Shown here piece by piece: positions 1 through 12,300 of a stretch of 64,000 nt of DNA. The stretch comes from Centroberyx gerrardi. Lineage: Eukaryota > Chordata > Actinopteri > Beryciformes > Berycidae. Location: contig NC_136000.1 of assembly GCF_048128805.1 (NCBI RefSeq), forward strand, positions 14,168,854 through 14,232,853, written 5' to 3'. A model generated the notes under the pieces. The model worked only from the letters and a program-made list of their open reading frames with translations, did not search any database and was not told where the DNA came from. Within the stretch, counting starts at the first letter, position 1, and each line of letters begins with the position of its first letter. The position numbers were made by a program, and so were the translations under genes.

Positions 1-1457
1 TCTGTCGCTCCCACTCCTCGCCTCTTGACTCTTAAATATGGTGAATATAATTTTGGCCCCCTTTCTTTTCTTTTCATTTGATTTGAGTTGATTTATTTAG
101 GAAATAGAAGAATACATGCTATAACACAAATAATGTATATGTGACCCCAGACACAAGAAAGTGTTACTTAAAGGGTAATGCCAGTGTTTTTTTGGGTTTT
201 TTTTTAAGTTTGTGCCAATCATCTAGGTTGTCCCTCTCCTTTCCGTTATTCCTACTGGTGTCTGCACTCAGTCAGTGTAGTTGGAGATATCAGGGCTTGT
301 TTTCCTCCCTTCAGAAGAAGCAATTTGCTGCCATTCATTCTTACACAGTATGAAAAACAACTTCCACAGACTTGAAAATTGCCCAAGCTAGATATTTCCA
401 TCACAGTAAACACATTAATTTTGCCTTAATTTTGTTTTGTCAAATCTTGTTTTATCATTATTTCATTGCGCCTGAGTTTAGTGTTTTCATATCAGTGCAC
501 ACATTACATTACGCTCTGCTTACTGTCAGACACCTGACACCCACAGGAAGAAATGGAAGTCTCCTCCAGGAAGTAATCCCTCAAAAACATGGTGCCTTAC
601 AACCTTTATTGTCACATCCGTGTCTTGTTTGGGCGTCTTTGTTAACCTGGGACGGCAGTTAATTTCAAGCTAGGTTTGACACTGTAAAGTTTGTATTTTA
701 AAGATGATGAAAAACGATGAGTAAATGTTGAAAAAATTAATTATATACAGCATGCATTTCAACATGATTGGGGGGAAAATGTAAACTAGATATAGACAGT
801 TTTAACTGGGCTGTTCTCCTTTGCAGCACATATTTCCATTGTGGTCCAATCAAAAGATCAAACACTCAGACGCTTCCAAATCACTTTCAAACACTTCCAA
901 TACTGTCAAGCCTGTTTCGGGCTTAGTATGTCTGCTCTATTGTCAGTAAATTACAGTAAAGACAACTTGGGGTATAGTGGTGCCTCAGTAGGTTAAGGTT
1001 CTCAAGGCCATATATTTACAATGTCATGGATTTGAATTTGGCTCACAATCCTTAGTCATTCCCTCCTTCATCTTTCCTATCCCGCCACAGTAAGCGATTG
1101 AGTAAAGCGGAAATTCCATGAAAATAATCTAAACGGCAGTAGAGAAGGTTTGTTCTTTTTCTGTTTGACCTTGTGAATATTTCGCATAATCTTTTCAAAA
1201 GATTATATTCCGCTCCTGAGCTCCTGCTCCTGCTTTTCTATTCTGGGAGTGTTATGTGCTGTAGGCCTTAGGGAGTGTCACCATGGTCTGTTGAAGAAAG
1301 ACTCTCAGATCAGTTGTCTCTTATAAGGATCCTGGGAGACTAAAGAGATGGATTTTGATTCACTCAGCTCTTTCCGAGAGAGGAAAGAGAGAGAACTGGA
1401 GAGAAAATATGACATTCAAGTTTTCAGAGGAGTAAGAGGCTTGTTTTTCTTTTTCAG
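1..1457 (+). other. DENND4A intron (partial)
   Basis: Intronic sequence preceding the first DENND4A exon in the window. A polypyrimidine tract and AG end at 1457. Short ATG ORFs at 141-353 and 372-662 show no recognisable protein and are not annotated. A weak tRNA-SINE-like stretch lies near 969-1120. No other structure was seen. Confidence 0.6.
969..1120 (+). repeat. Degenerate SINE-like sequence
   Basis: The text reads like a decayed tRNA-derived SINE head (GTGGTGCCTCAGTAGGTTA, then a GGATTTGAATTTGGCTC B-box-like part) followed by a C/T-rich body. This is recognition by pattern only; boundaries are approximate. Confidence 0.25.
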
Positions 1458-4400
1458 GTGGCCAGTCAGACCAAGGCTATGATTCACTGTCCAAAGAGGA
1501 GGAGAGGATGGCCGGCAGAGAGAGTGACAACACCCCGCTGGTGGAGGACAAGGGACAGAGGCAATCCAGTGAGTTCTGGATTAGCATCTACTTCTAATCC
1601 TCGCCATTTAATGACCATTTTCCTGATGGCAGAAATGAATCACCATTTATTGGCAGCGGAATGAATTCTCTCTCTTTAAGAGCTGGGATGTCATATCCCA
1701 GTGTGGGCGTAATGTATTCTCAACCCATCCATTTGCTGTTATATTTAGATGTTTTGAGACAGAGATTCCGCTGATGGATTGAATCTGTTATGTAATCAGG
1801 TGATTTCATGCTTGACAGTGTTGATTTATATTGGTGTGTTGCTTAGAATTATATTTCAAATGACCACGCACTGAATCTGTTGCAATCTTATTTGCAGCCT
1901 TTATGATCAATAGTCCTTACTTCATCTTAGTAAATCTGTGTGGCGTTTCACCAGAACTTGATTGCTTGTAAATGTTTTGGGATAGAATACAAGACTGTCT
2001 TTTGACACAAACACCTATCTTTTAAAGAGCTACACAACTGCCAGTTCTGCCCCTTCTCCGCCCCTCTGCAATAGTTCATGTTCAGCAGTTGGCACACAGA
2101 GAGTGTAGTTCGGGGGCCTGTTGGCAGAAATTGCAGCAGCGATTGTAATTCCCACGTCAGCGACATCTGACTGTTCAGAAAGATTGAATTTCATCAAATG
2201 AACCTCTTGGGGGAGCAACAAGCTGTGATTTTCCATAACAAATACAAAATTGTTTATGCATGATTGAAGTATTGTCAGTTGTCATTCTTTATCAGAATTC
2301 ATAGAATGGCTTAATACAAAGATTTCCATCTCACAAAAGAAAATGTATTTTAGTGTGTACCATCCCTTTAACAAATTGGTGTGGTTTAAATCTCTAGCAC
2401 CTGAGATTGAGGATTCACTTCCAATCGGCACCACCTCTCCTTGTATTAGAAACCCCACATCAACAGACACCAATGCAGGTCAGTACCACCCATAGAAGCA
2501 TCTTCATCAAGACATTATGATTGTACTAATGACTGCCTCTTTTCAGTCTTTCTGTATTATGAATGTCTTTCCACATATGTTTTTCTCATAGGTAATGGCA
2601 GCAGGCTGCATTCCAGTCCTTCATCTAGTGACACCAGAACTCCATGTGGAGTTCTGCCAAAGACGCAGAGGCCAAAGTCTCTGGACTTGTCTGGTGGACA
2701 GGGAACTGCTAGGCGCAGCGCCCCAAACCTCAGCTCCACCAAGCAGCACCACCTAGCTGCTGACAGACTGCATGGGGTAGAGGAAGAGGAGACGGGGACT
2801 GATACTAATAAACAGAAACCCCTGGTGGAGAGGCGTGTGAGCTGCAGTGGTGCAGTGGAGAGGCCCGGCGCCTGCAGTGTGTCTATAGAGAGAAGTGTCA
2901 GCTGCAGTGTTGGGACAGTGAGCAGGACAGGTATTGAGACGGGGTTTGATCCCCTGTCTCTGATGGCGACAGAGACGGAGCAGGAGTGTGAGGAGGACAG
3001 CGGCGGCACATCCACCGCCCGCCGCGACCTCGCAGAGGAGATCGAGATGTACATGAACAACGTCAACAGTCCTTTGAGCAGCCGCACCCCCAGTATGGAT
3101 CTGCAGAACCCCTCCAGCCCCCTGCTCCACCCCGCCCCGTCACCTCACACCTCCCCCCGGCCCCCCACCCTGCTCCGCTCCAACACACACCTCTCCCTTC
3201 CTGTCAAATCCAAGGAGCGGCTAAGGTCGTCCCCGTCTCTTCCTCTGGGCGTCTGTCACAAAGACAGAGAGAGGCCTTCCTCCCTGGTCTCCCCCTCATC
3301 ACCTACTCCCTCCACCTCGTCTTTCTCCATGGACTCTCTCTTTACCCCGACTCTGGACATCTTCAAGAGCAGCGTCATATTAGCAGGGAAGGGCGTGGCT
3401 GAGAAGGCCAGCCGCCTCTACTCTCGCCTGTCCTCCCAGACTTCACTGACACAGGTTGGTAGTGCACCATTACTTACTGACAAATATTCCCTTCATAACC
3501 TCTGATAACATCTCAGTGGCCCCATGTTTAAGTCCAGTAATCTGGCTGTTTATTCTGAGATAATTCTTACACCAGGCTGTGTGTGATGGGCTGTGCCTCT
3601 TCCTCTTCCTCCTCTCCCGCAGGATGCAAATTGTGACCAGATTAGCGTGTCCTCGCTGACCTCAGGAGAGGCAGACTGCTCGTCCCTGTTCGATAATGAC
3701 TCCTGTCTGGACCCAGATGGCTTCACCTCCCCGCAGCACGGCAGTGTGTCCCGACTCAGGAGGAGCCCTGTGGGGGGCAACCTGGGCAGCCCCAGTACCC
3801 CCAACAGAGTGTTCAGACACAACTCCTTCTCTGGTCTGTACCACATCCTTCATCACTCTGTTTTGCAGAGTAATCAATATTGTTAGAATAAAGCTGCTTG
3901 TTTTGGTCTTACATCGATACATGTCCTTGGAATCTTGAAACGATTGGTTTAGATGAACAATACAATATAAATTAATTTAAAGCGGTCTGCAGTGTTTATG
4001 AAAGCATTTGAAACATGAAAATTTAATGACTTACAGCCATGCATGTTAAATCATTATTTTAACTACCCTTCTGTATTGGTTACACAGCAAAACATTTCTT
4101 ACCAGTCTAAATTTAGAGTAAGATTAGGACTTAGTAATGTAGAGTTTGTGCTGTGGGAAACTAGGCCAGCAGACATGAGGGTTGATTCAGTGTGCAGACT
4201 CTCTGTGCAGTCAGCCACAGGCCTATGCTAAACATAGGCACATGGACATTCACACATGTGCATTCACACTCACGCGCACACACACAGACACAGACACGTG
4301 AAACACACACAATAGACCTGTACTGCAAAGGAAACCCACACTGATGTCAGACTTTTAGGATTGGGTTGCTGCTAAGTTTCATTCACATCATCATCAATTA

Positions 4401-6935
4401 AGCTGTTGCCCCAAACATGGCTTCAGTTATTTTGCCCATAATACAAGGCTTTCCACTTTTGCATCATTTCAGCCAGACATGTCTACATGACAGCCATGGG
4501 TTTTGGTCATTGAGTTAAATGCTGGCTATGTATTTGTGTGTCTAATCGCATCATCCTGCATCATATCTAGGTGGTTTGGCACTTCCCTCCAGAGCTCCCC
4601 ACACTCCAGATTCCTCCCCCGACACCAGCCGTTTCCATCTCACTCACAATTACTCCATAGAGGTGAGTTGCATAAAGAAAAACCTGATCAGTATTCATCT
4701 TTACACTGATTCAGTATATAATTAATGACTGAGTGCTGAATTTCCCTGGTGCTGTGTTATGTAGGTGCTGATGTCCAGCTGCTCGCTGTGTAAGACCTGT
4801 GACTGTCTGGTGTATGACGAGGAGATCATGGCTGGCTGGACAGCAAACGACTCCAATCTCAACAGCACCTGTCCCTTCTGTGGCACACCCTTCCTGCCCT
4901 TCCTCAATGTCGAAATCAAAGATCTGAGACCACTCAGCAGGTTAATGGCCCCCTTAGACAGAACAACACACATACACTCACATACACACATGCACAAATG
5001 TACATATGGACACACGTACTGAATATTTAAATCCACCATTTTCGTTATTTCGCGCAGAATTCAGTAATAATATGAGGTTTAATGTCATTGATCTCATATG
5101 GGCACAAACAGTATCTCTACCACACAGCCAGGTTGTGACAGAGTGCCAGACTTGCCAGACAGTCTGGCACTCTATTTTTTTCGGCAGGCACTGGCACACA
5201 CACACAGACATGGACACACACACACATGCGCATACATACTCAAAGACACACAACATCTTCAATCCCCGTGGCCTCTTTAAACCGATCCACTCTGTGTCTC
5301 CCCTCAGGTCCTGTAAGGAAAGTAATCCTGTTACTGAGGAGGACACGTCTGCGTCTCTCAATCCTGAGGCCAAAATGTCTGCGACACCCTGTGCAACTCA
5401 AACATCCACAGCTCCCCCACAAGACCAGGAGAGCAGCGGGAGTGCTGGCCCAGCCATGATGTCAGCCCCCGCCTCCCCCTCGGCCCCGGTGTCGGTGCCC
5501 TACCTCAGCCCCCTGGTCCTGTGGAAGGAGCTGGAGAGCCTGCTGGTGAATGAGGGCGAGCAGGCCATCTCCTCCCCCAGCATCGTTGACCAGCACCCCA
5601 TCGTCTTCTGGAACCTTGTGTGGTACTTCCGGAGGCTGGAGCTGCCTAGCAACCTGCCAGCTCTTATCCTGGCCTCCCAACACTGTAGCCACGGAGACCA
5701 GGTAAGCAGACAGGTGTCTCTATTTAGCTCAGCCATCTGTAGTTGTGTGTGTATTGGCCCATTAACAGCACAGACACTGTTTTGTCAGTTCTGTTTTAGG
5801 AAATGGAATAATGGATTAATCTCCCATGCTTTCTACCCCTGCAGACTTCTCAGAGTGTGTCGTCTGAGGACAGTAAACACGTGTTTGTGAGGATTATGTG
5901 GGACAACCTGAAGTTGCACCAAGACAAAGTTCAGCCCTGCTACGTCCTGTGGAACACACACTGTAGGTTACAAATATAACATTTACTGTGACAGATTGTG
6001 ATGGAATATGTTTCAGATAGCAAAATCCCATTTTGAAAATTATTCCGCTGGCAAGTTAGATCAAAGTCAGATATTTACATGTAAATCAAATACTGAATAT
6101 AAAGTAAATGGAAATCATGCATAATTCAGTTCACGTCTCCTACTTGTCATGCCCCCTGTGACAATGCTGTGCTTTCAGAGTTTATTTTTGAGTGATGGAG
6201 ATGAAGGAGCCTTTGATCAGGGTGACTTATCTCTTGCCCTCTCTCTCTTTGCAGGTGCTAACTCTCTAGTTCGCTCTGGGCTGTGTGAAGAGGGCCAGCT
6301 CTTCACCGTGGAGCTCCTCCAGGGTTTTGTGAGGAGCATTAAGAAGGGTGATGTGTACCAGCCCATGAGCCAGATCATCCAGCTCCTTGGGCCGGAGCTG
6401 GGTTTTAGGAGACAGAGGTAAGGACACCAGGAGGAGAAGCAGATTTTTAGTCTACATATACCATATGGAAAAGATGATATGAAGCAAAAGTCTTAATTGC
6501 TTTCCTCTGTCTTTTCCCTAAAGGAGCCTGTACCGAGATATACTGTTCCTTGCTCTGGTGGCTTTGGGCAAGAGCAACATTAATATTGGTAAGTTGAAAA
6601 GCAAAGAAGATGTCTTGTTTTTCTTTGATTAGAAGCTAGGACTGTGATTTCCTTTCATATCCACAGCCATGCCGCTTCAGGTGAATTCATTAAGTACTTT
6701 TCATTATAAGGCGAGTGTGCTGACAATTTGACGATTTGAGTGAGGACCATTTTAACTCCTCGGTTTTACCTAACCATTGCCCTACTTCTTCTTTGCAGAT
6801 GCATTTGACCGCGAGTACAAGATGGCATACGATCGCCTCACCCCCAACCAGGTTAAGTTGACACACAACTGTGACCGGCCCCCTGGAGCCGGGGGCATGG
6901 AGTGCAGGAGGACTTTTGGGGAGTCCAGTCTGTGA
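1458..6935 (+). CDS. DENND4A: DENN domain-containing protein 4A, C-terminal part (5' exons outside window)
   Basis: Eleven exons join in frame: 1458-1568, 2398-2478, 2592-3454, 3623-3833, 4571-4662, 4765-4940, 5308-5701, 5845-5962, 6255-6417, 6524-6588, 6799-6935 (TGA at 6933). All have AG acceptors and GT donors, giving about 803 codons. DENND4 proteins are large Rab10 GEFs (known for the family); the catalytic DENN domain is upstream of this window. Visible here are a long Ser/Pro-rich linker (2592-3833), a paired CxxC segment (CSLCKTCDC ... CPFCGTPF, 4780-4890) that may bind zinc, then the conserved tail with [35 protein letters not shown] and [16 protein letters not shown]. The first exon shown starts in phase 1, so at least one coding exon lies left of the window. 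Assignment to 4A rather than 4B or 4C rests on the tail sequence and on SLC24A1 next door, as in human. The donor at 4941 (GTTAAT) is weak but required by frame. Confidence 0.9.
4245..4315. repeat. CA-rich microsatellite
   Basis: Interrupted CA dinucleotide run in a DENND4A intron, with CACACA blocks broken by CAGACA and CACGTG. Confidence 0.7.
5190..5255. repeat. CA-rich microsatellite
   Basis: Imperfect CA repeat in the DENND4A intron between the exons ending 4940 and starting 5308. It generates long spurious His/Thr-rich ORFs in this intron. Confidence 0.7.
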
Positions 6936-8710
6936 ACTCAGCCTCCTGTGCTTCCTCTGTCCCATCACTTTCCTTCAACCAACATCACTGCTGCTGCTGT
7001 TTTTTTTTTGGACTAGCTCTTCAGACTCAGGACCAGCTCACCTGACTGACCGGGCCCAACAGAGATGGAGCCGGCTCTTTAAGCACAATGAGAAAATGAC
7101 ACTTAACTGTAAAGCAGCTGCCATGAGTTGCTTTTACACTGTTACAACTGAGAGGTGTGGTGTGACAGGCCTTGTGTTTGTAAATATTTAGAGAATCCTC
7201 TGTATTTTCAGTATAACTATAGTAAATGTTTGTACAGTTATTATACAGTCTATTTTATGACCTTGTTTCTGTTGAAGCTGTGAGTAAGTATGTACAAAGT
7301 AAATGTACGGTCATGTTGTCCAAATTCCTCCGTGGTCCTGGTGACCGTGTCGGGAGTGTTGTCGAGTGTGTATCATAGGTACTTGCTTTTAGACATTCAT
7401 GTTTTTACTAAGCACTTTGACAAGATGCGCTCATGGCACTCATTCTCACTTACATTACATTGCGGCACAGCAGGCTATGATCAAGTGTAGAGTTTTGTTG
7501 GCAGCTGCAGCACTTAACTGTCTGATGTTACTGGTACATGCAGTAGACGAAAAACAAAGAAATTCCTCCTCATCTGTTCCCTGTAAACCTGGCAGGGCCA
7601 CGCTCACATGGCTTAATACACTAAACTAGATTGCATAAACATGAAACAGTTATGATATTGTTTCTGAATCAAGAAGGGAGTACTCAACCTACGTGCACAA
7701 CTTTTATTAATTTATCCTTTTTTTGTACAAGACGATGATGAACCAAAATAATTGACCCAAAAGGGAATGATACTGCTATGATTTATTTACAGTTTTTTTA
7801 AGCAATACCTTTTTATAAAGTGATGAATTTTCTGCATAATTAATGTGTTGTATGGGACCACCAAGGATAAGAGATTTCCTCAAAAACAGTACAATCATAC
7901 CAATGGTAGACAAATAAAAAATTGAAAATAAATGTTTTCTATTGGTTTAATCAACACAATATTTTCATAAAGAAGTTAATTTATTTACACAATAATGGAA
8001 CTATAAAAATGTACAGAGTATTTGATTCAGGTATTTTGTATATTTCCTTATGGTCTTCATTGTACAGTGTAGATTTCAGTTAAATCCACAGACCCATTTC
8101 AAAAGCAGTGCACTGTTTTATGTTACATATTGAAAAGGACATTTTAACCACACAATGCATTATAAAACTGATTGCTTAAAAAATATTGGAGACAGGCTTT
8201 TTGCCCTAAGCATATGAAAGGATACTTTAAACAACAGCCTTGACCTGCCTAAATCCAAATCCATTTCCAAAAATAAGTGGAATTAAGTCTGATGGTTCAC
8301 AATGTTAATATTGTCTTATATTGTTAACTGACAAAAGCCTGCCTGCATTCAACTCTGTTAGTGCGATGCAGCTCCACAGTTTATTACTGGACTTCCACTA
8401 CAACAACTTCTGATGTATAAAATGCAGTGTGCTTGGAATAAACACTTGACTCACAGCATGTACATTTTCATTTTAAACCTGTGATCACCACCTTGTAACC
8501 ATGACAGCAGAACACTGATGACCAAAACATCATTTGATGTCTAAATGTTGTTTACACTGTTGGTCAATTTAAACAATGTTTTTGAAGTATTATTTATCCT
8601 TTGTAACACAGATACTAATTTGTATGATTTTTACATAAAAGAAATTAATCTTCTGCCTGACTGGATCTATGATTTGTTTTCGATTCTGAATAAACACACT
8701 TATTCTATGG
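6936..8710 (+). other. DENND4A 3' UTR (inferred)
   Basis: AT-rich non-coding sequence follows the DENND4A stop. Canonical AATAAA hexamers occur at 8437-8442 and 8689-8694, and an additional A-rich AATAAA-type site lies near 7912. The UTR could therefore be about 1.5-1.8 kb. The true end is unknown without transcript data. The small ORF at 8545-8892 is AT-rich and not credible. Confidence 0.5.
8689..8694 (+). terminator. Candidate polyadenylation signal, DENND4A
   Basis: AATAAA hexamer 1.75 kb past the stop codon, followed downstream by GT-rich sequence. A second hexamer at 8437-8442 is an equal alternative. Confidence 0.45.
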
Positions 8711-8781
8711 GTGTCACAGAAATTCATTTTTCCAAACTGAGTGCTGTGCCTTACCTACTTAAAAAAAAAAAGCTGGTGTGC

Positions 8782-8787
8782 TTTATT
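8782..8787 (-). terminator. Candidate polyadenylation signal, SLC24A1
   Basis: TTTATT on the plus strand reads AATAAA on the minus strand, about 590 nt beyond the SLC24A1 stop. It lies within 100 nt of the last DENND4A signal, so the two convergent transcripts probably abut or overlap. Confidence 0.4.
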
Positions 8788-9372
8788 GCACAGTTAAATA
8801 AAAACAAGCTTAGGTTTGATAAGTTGCATGTTAAAAAAATAATTCAGTTGGAGAAAGTGTATACTTACATATTATACAAAATTCACAATTAGAAACCTCA
8901 GAAATTTGACAGAAATATGCACACACACACTAGCACTCTATTCTGTAGACCCTATTTTGTAAACCAGTCAAAAAAATTGTATCCCCCCTCTTAAATATTC
9001 ATTCATTTACTACTGTGCTATAATTGCACTATCTACATTATTGTATATATTAGGCGGATTCCTTCAGTAGTTGTTCTTTACCAATGGTGTAATGCAAATG
9101 TCCATTAAAAGCTGCCATTGTTACTAACAGTGAGTATGTAACGAGTATGTAGTGTGTATGAAAAGTTGCAGTGTGTGTATTTCTGCTGGCAAACCAACGT
9201 CACTGTCAGCAATACAGAGCAACTACTGTAGCTTTCTGTAGCTTTCTGCACGGTTTCTACAGACAGCCAGACCCGTTCCCACAAGATCCACACGCATGTT
9301 GGTTAGCAGAGCAGCTGCAGATTCACAAGTGGAGGGAACACCTGGTGCAAGCGAAGGCCCTCGTTCACACTT

Positions 9373-12300
9373 TCAGATGGAAACGGGGCAGATGATGATG
9401 CGATCCTCAAGCATCACGCTAAGTACCAGGAAGATGAAGTAGAGCAGGAACATAGTGGCACCCAGCAGCTTATTCATCTTCCACTTGCAGGTGGCAATGG
9501 AGATGATGACAAAGAGGAGCATGAGGAAGAGCAGCACGATGGCACAGAAGAGCCCGTTGCTGCTGACCTGCACCGGAGCCAAACCATGCGAGACCGAGTA
9601 CAGGAGCCAAGGGATCGGGAGACTTTTGAAAGAACGGGACAGAACAAGGGGCAGAAAGGGATACACAGAGAAAGAGAGAGACAGAAAAAGAAATCCATAA
9701 ACTGTATATATATATATATATATATCAGTGGTTTTTTTTCACCTGTGACTAGGGATAAAAAAATTCGATACATGATATGGGGTTCATGATTCGATACAAC
9801 CACAATACAATGTAATAAATGAAAGTTCAGTGACAATTAAGCTTGTGAAATTGTGATTGGCAAACCATCTAATTTGTGATTACTACCACAGAGTAAAATA
9901 TAACTAACACTGCGATTCATTTTGCTGCCCCTCGATACGTATTGTCACATTTCTGCGTTGCGATCTCTTTGAATTTCGATGTATCGTCCCATCCCCACCC
10001 GTGACATGCGATGCTAAAGGAGCTCACCCCATAGTGATGTCAAAGATGTTACTGCCCACAGAGCTGGACACAGCCATGTCCCCCAGGCCTTTACGTGCCA
10101 CAATCACACTGGTAATGAGGTCGGGGATGGAGGTTCCTGCAGCCAGGATGGTCAGGCCCATAATCTCCTCCGAGATGCCAATGGTCTCACCCACCTAGGA
10201 GGGAAAACTAGTGTTAGAGAGAGAGAATGCTGGCTACAGAAACAGAAAATTACTCACACACTTTTTGAGTTCTGTGAGTGATTCAATACACACTCTCAAC
10301 CTGACCTCAATACACATTCACTCATTCAGGGAGATTTTCAACAGAATGCAAGCATATTGTGATACCTGACACAAACTACACTGTTTACACCAGACATTTT
10401 GGGAGCCATTTTCAAAATAACATAGCATTTATGTGCTTATGTATGAGTGCACATAAATGCTATGTTTATACCAATCTTTGTGGGAGCTATTTTCAAAAGA
10501 ACACAGTTTATCCTGCCTGTGTGCACAATCATAGGGAAACAAGGCAGAACTCTGTGAGGAGCATTCCATATATCACCTCTCAATATCACATCTCATCTCT
10601 CAGTTTCACTAACACACACAGACACACACACACACACACTAACCTGATGGGCCCACCACACCATGAGGTAGGAGAAGACAGCAATCCACAGAATAGAGCC
10701 CAGGAAAGTCATCACAAAGAATTTTTTGGAGGTCTGTAGGGACAAAAGAATATAAAAGCACCAAAAACACAGTGTTGAGACCTTTAAGATACCGGTTCAG
10801 TTCTCAGAGATGCGTCTGGGACTTACGGGGTTGCGAACATCTGGAACTGTGAGCCACAGAGGGAAGACTATGGGCAGCAGGAAGAGGTAGGTGGCTTGTT
10901 TACGTCGTGTGTCAGGCCACTCTAAAGACAGAGGCTCGTCATTTTCTTCTTGCTCTTCTTCCTCTGCTTCCTTCTCCTCCTCCTTCTCCTCCTCCTCCTC
11001 CTCCTCCTCCTCCTCATCATCGTCTTCGTCTTCACTGTCCTCATCACTGTCCTCGTCACCGTCATCGTCATCGCTGCCAGAGTCTCCTGAGCCTCCTGCC
11101 CCCTCCTCTCCTGCCGGAACGTCCTCCTAGCAACAGGCATGTGGAGGGTCGGGGAAAGACATCACGATGGAAAACAGTAGAAGCAAAACAGAGATAGAAG
11201 CAAAGGCCAAAGAGGTGAGCAGATGACAATAGGAGGTTCGTTTTAGTGCTGCCACACATTTGTTTTTTGCCTACAGTTGTATAACTACACATTGAGTCTT
11301 ACATAGACAGGTATCATAGATTCACTTCTGTCCTTTTTGAGAACCACCAGGACACAGTAGTTGGCGAGTACCTTCTTGTCTTCTGGCTCTTCCTCCTTCT
11401 CTGTTTCCTTCGCTGGGGAGGGCTCCGGCTCTTTGGGCTGCTCAGGTTTTTTTTCGTCTAGGAAGAAAATCAGGAAAATTGTGTGTAGCCTATATCCCCC
11501 ATGTCTTATCCAGTCAAGTATCTGCAAGAATTCCCATGTCAATTTCAAGGGTGGAAGTAACTAATTACATTTACTCACATTACTGTAATTGTAAGTTTTA
11601 TTTAAGTATGTTTTTACTGAAGTATTGTACTTAGCTATGTAATTAGCTACATTTTAAATCACATCTTTTATAGAGTACAGATTTTGTGGCTCTCTCTCTG
11701 GACAATCCTAAAGTAGCCAATTGTGGAGCCATTCACAGTGAGAAGAGTAATCTGGCTTTAATTTGTTTTTGCACTTTATTTGGTAATTTCTAATTTTGTC
11801 CAATTAAAAGAATCTAGTTTGAACTCTGTCCTTTTAGAATTGCATGGAAAAGATCACACTCTAACACTGCTCTCTTTTCTAAGACGTAACTCAGTAACCT
11901 TTACTCTGAATACATTTTAAATGGGCTACTTTTTACTTCTACTTAAGTAGATTTTTACACCAGTACTTTTACTTCTACTTAAGTACAATATCAGCAAAGT
12001 AACAAAACTTCTACTTCAGTAGGACATTCTAGTACTCTTTCCACCACTTTCTTATAAATTGACTCAATTTATAAGACCTCAGAGCAGCGGAGGACATGCA
12101 TCACAGAGGCCTGTTCATCCTTCTATACCCACAGTGTCTATTAGACCCCATGTCTCATTTTCAGTTCACATGGTTGAGTGCAACGGCTGCATGATCTAAT
12201 GTGAGACTTTGCTCTGCAGCCTAGGCAGAGAGTGGAGCAGTGCAATGTGAGAAGCATTATTCAGAGGACAACAGTGTAGACTACTGGCAGAAAGGACTCC

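Noticed and set aside
1321-1436. Exon-like segment (reads MDFDSLSSFRERKEREL..., followed by GTAAGA) upstream of the first DENND4A exon
   Set aside because: Its end phase does not fit the phase-1 start of the exon at 1458 in any open frame, and the peptide is not a DENND4 sequence I recognise.
2557-3130. Minus-strand ORFs of 125-176 codons
   Set aside because: They are shadows of the long DENND4A Ser/Pro-rich exon on the plus strand.
5006-5890. 294-codon ORF in DENND4A
   Set aside because: It is the true exon 5308-5701 read through the flanking introns. The part before 5308 is a CA-repeat intron and the part after 5701 follows a clear GTAAGC donor.
10891-11197. Plus-strand poly-Ser and poly-Pro ORFs
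   Set aside because: They are antisense readings of the GAG-codon acidic exon of SLC24A1.
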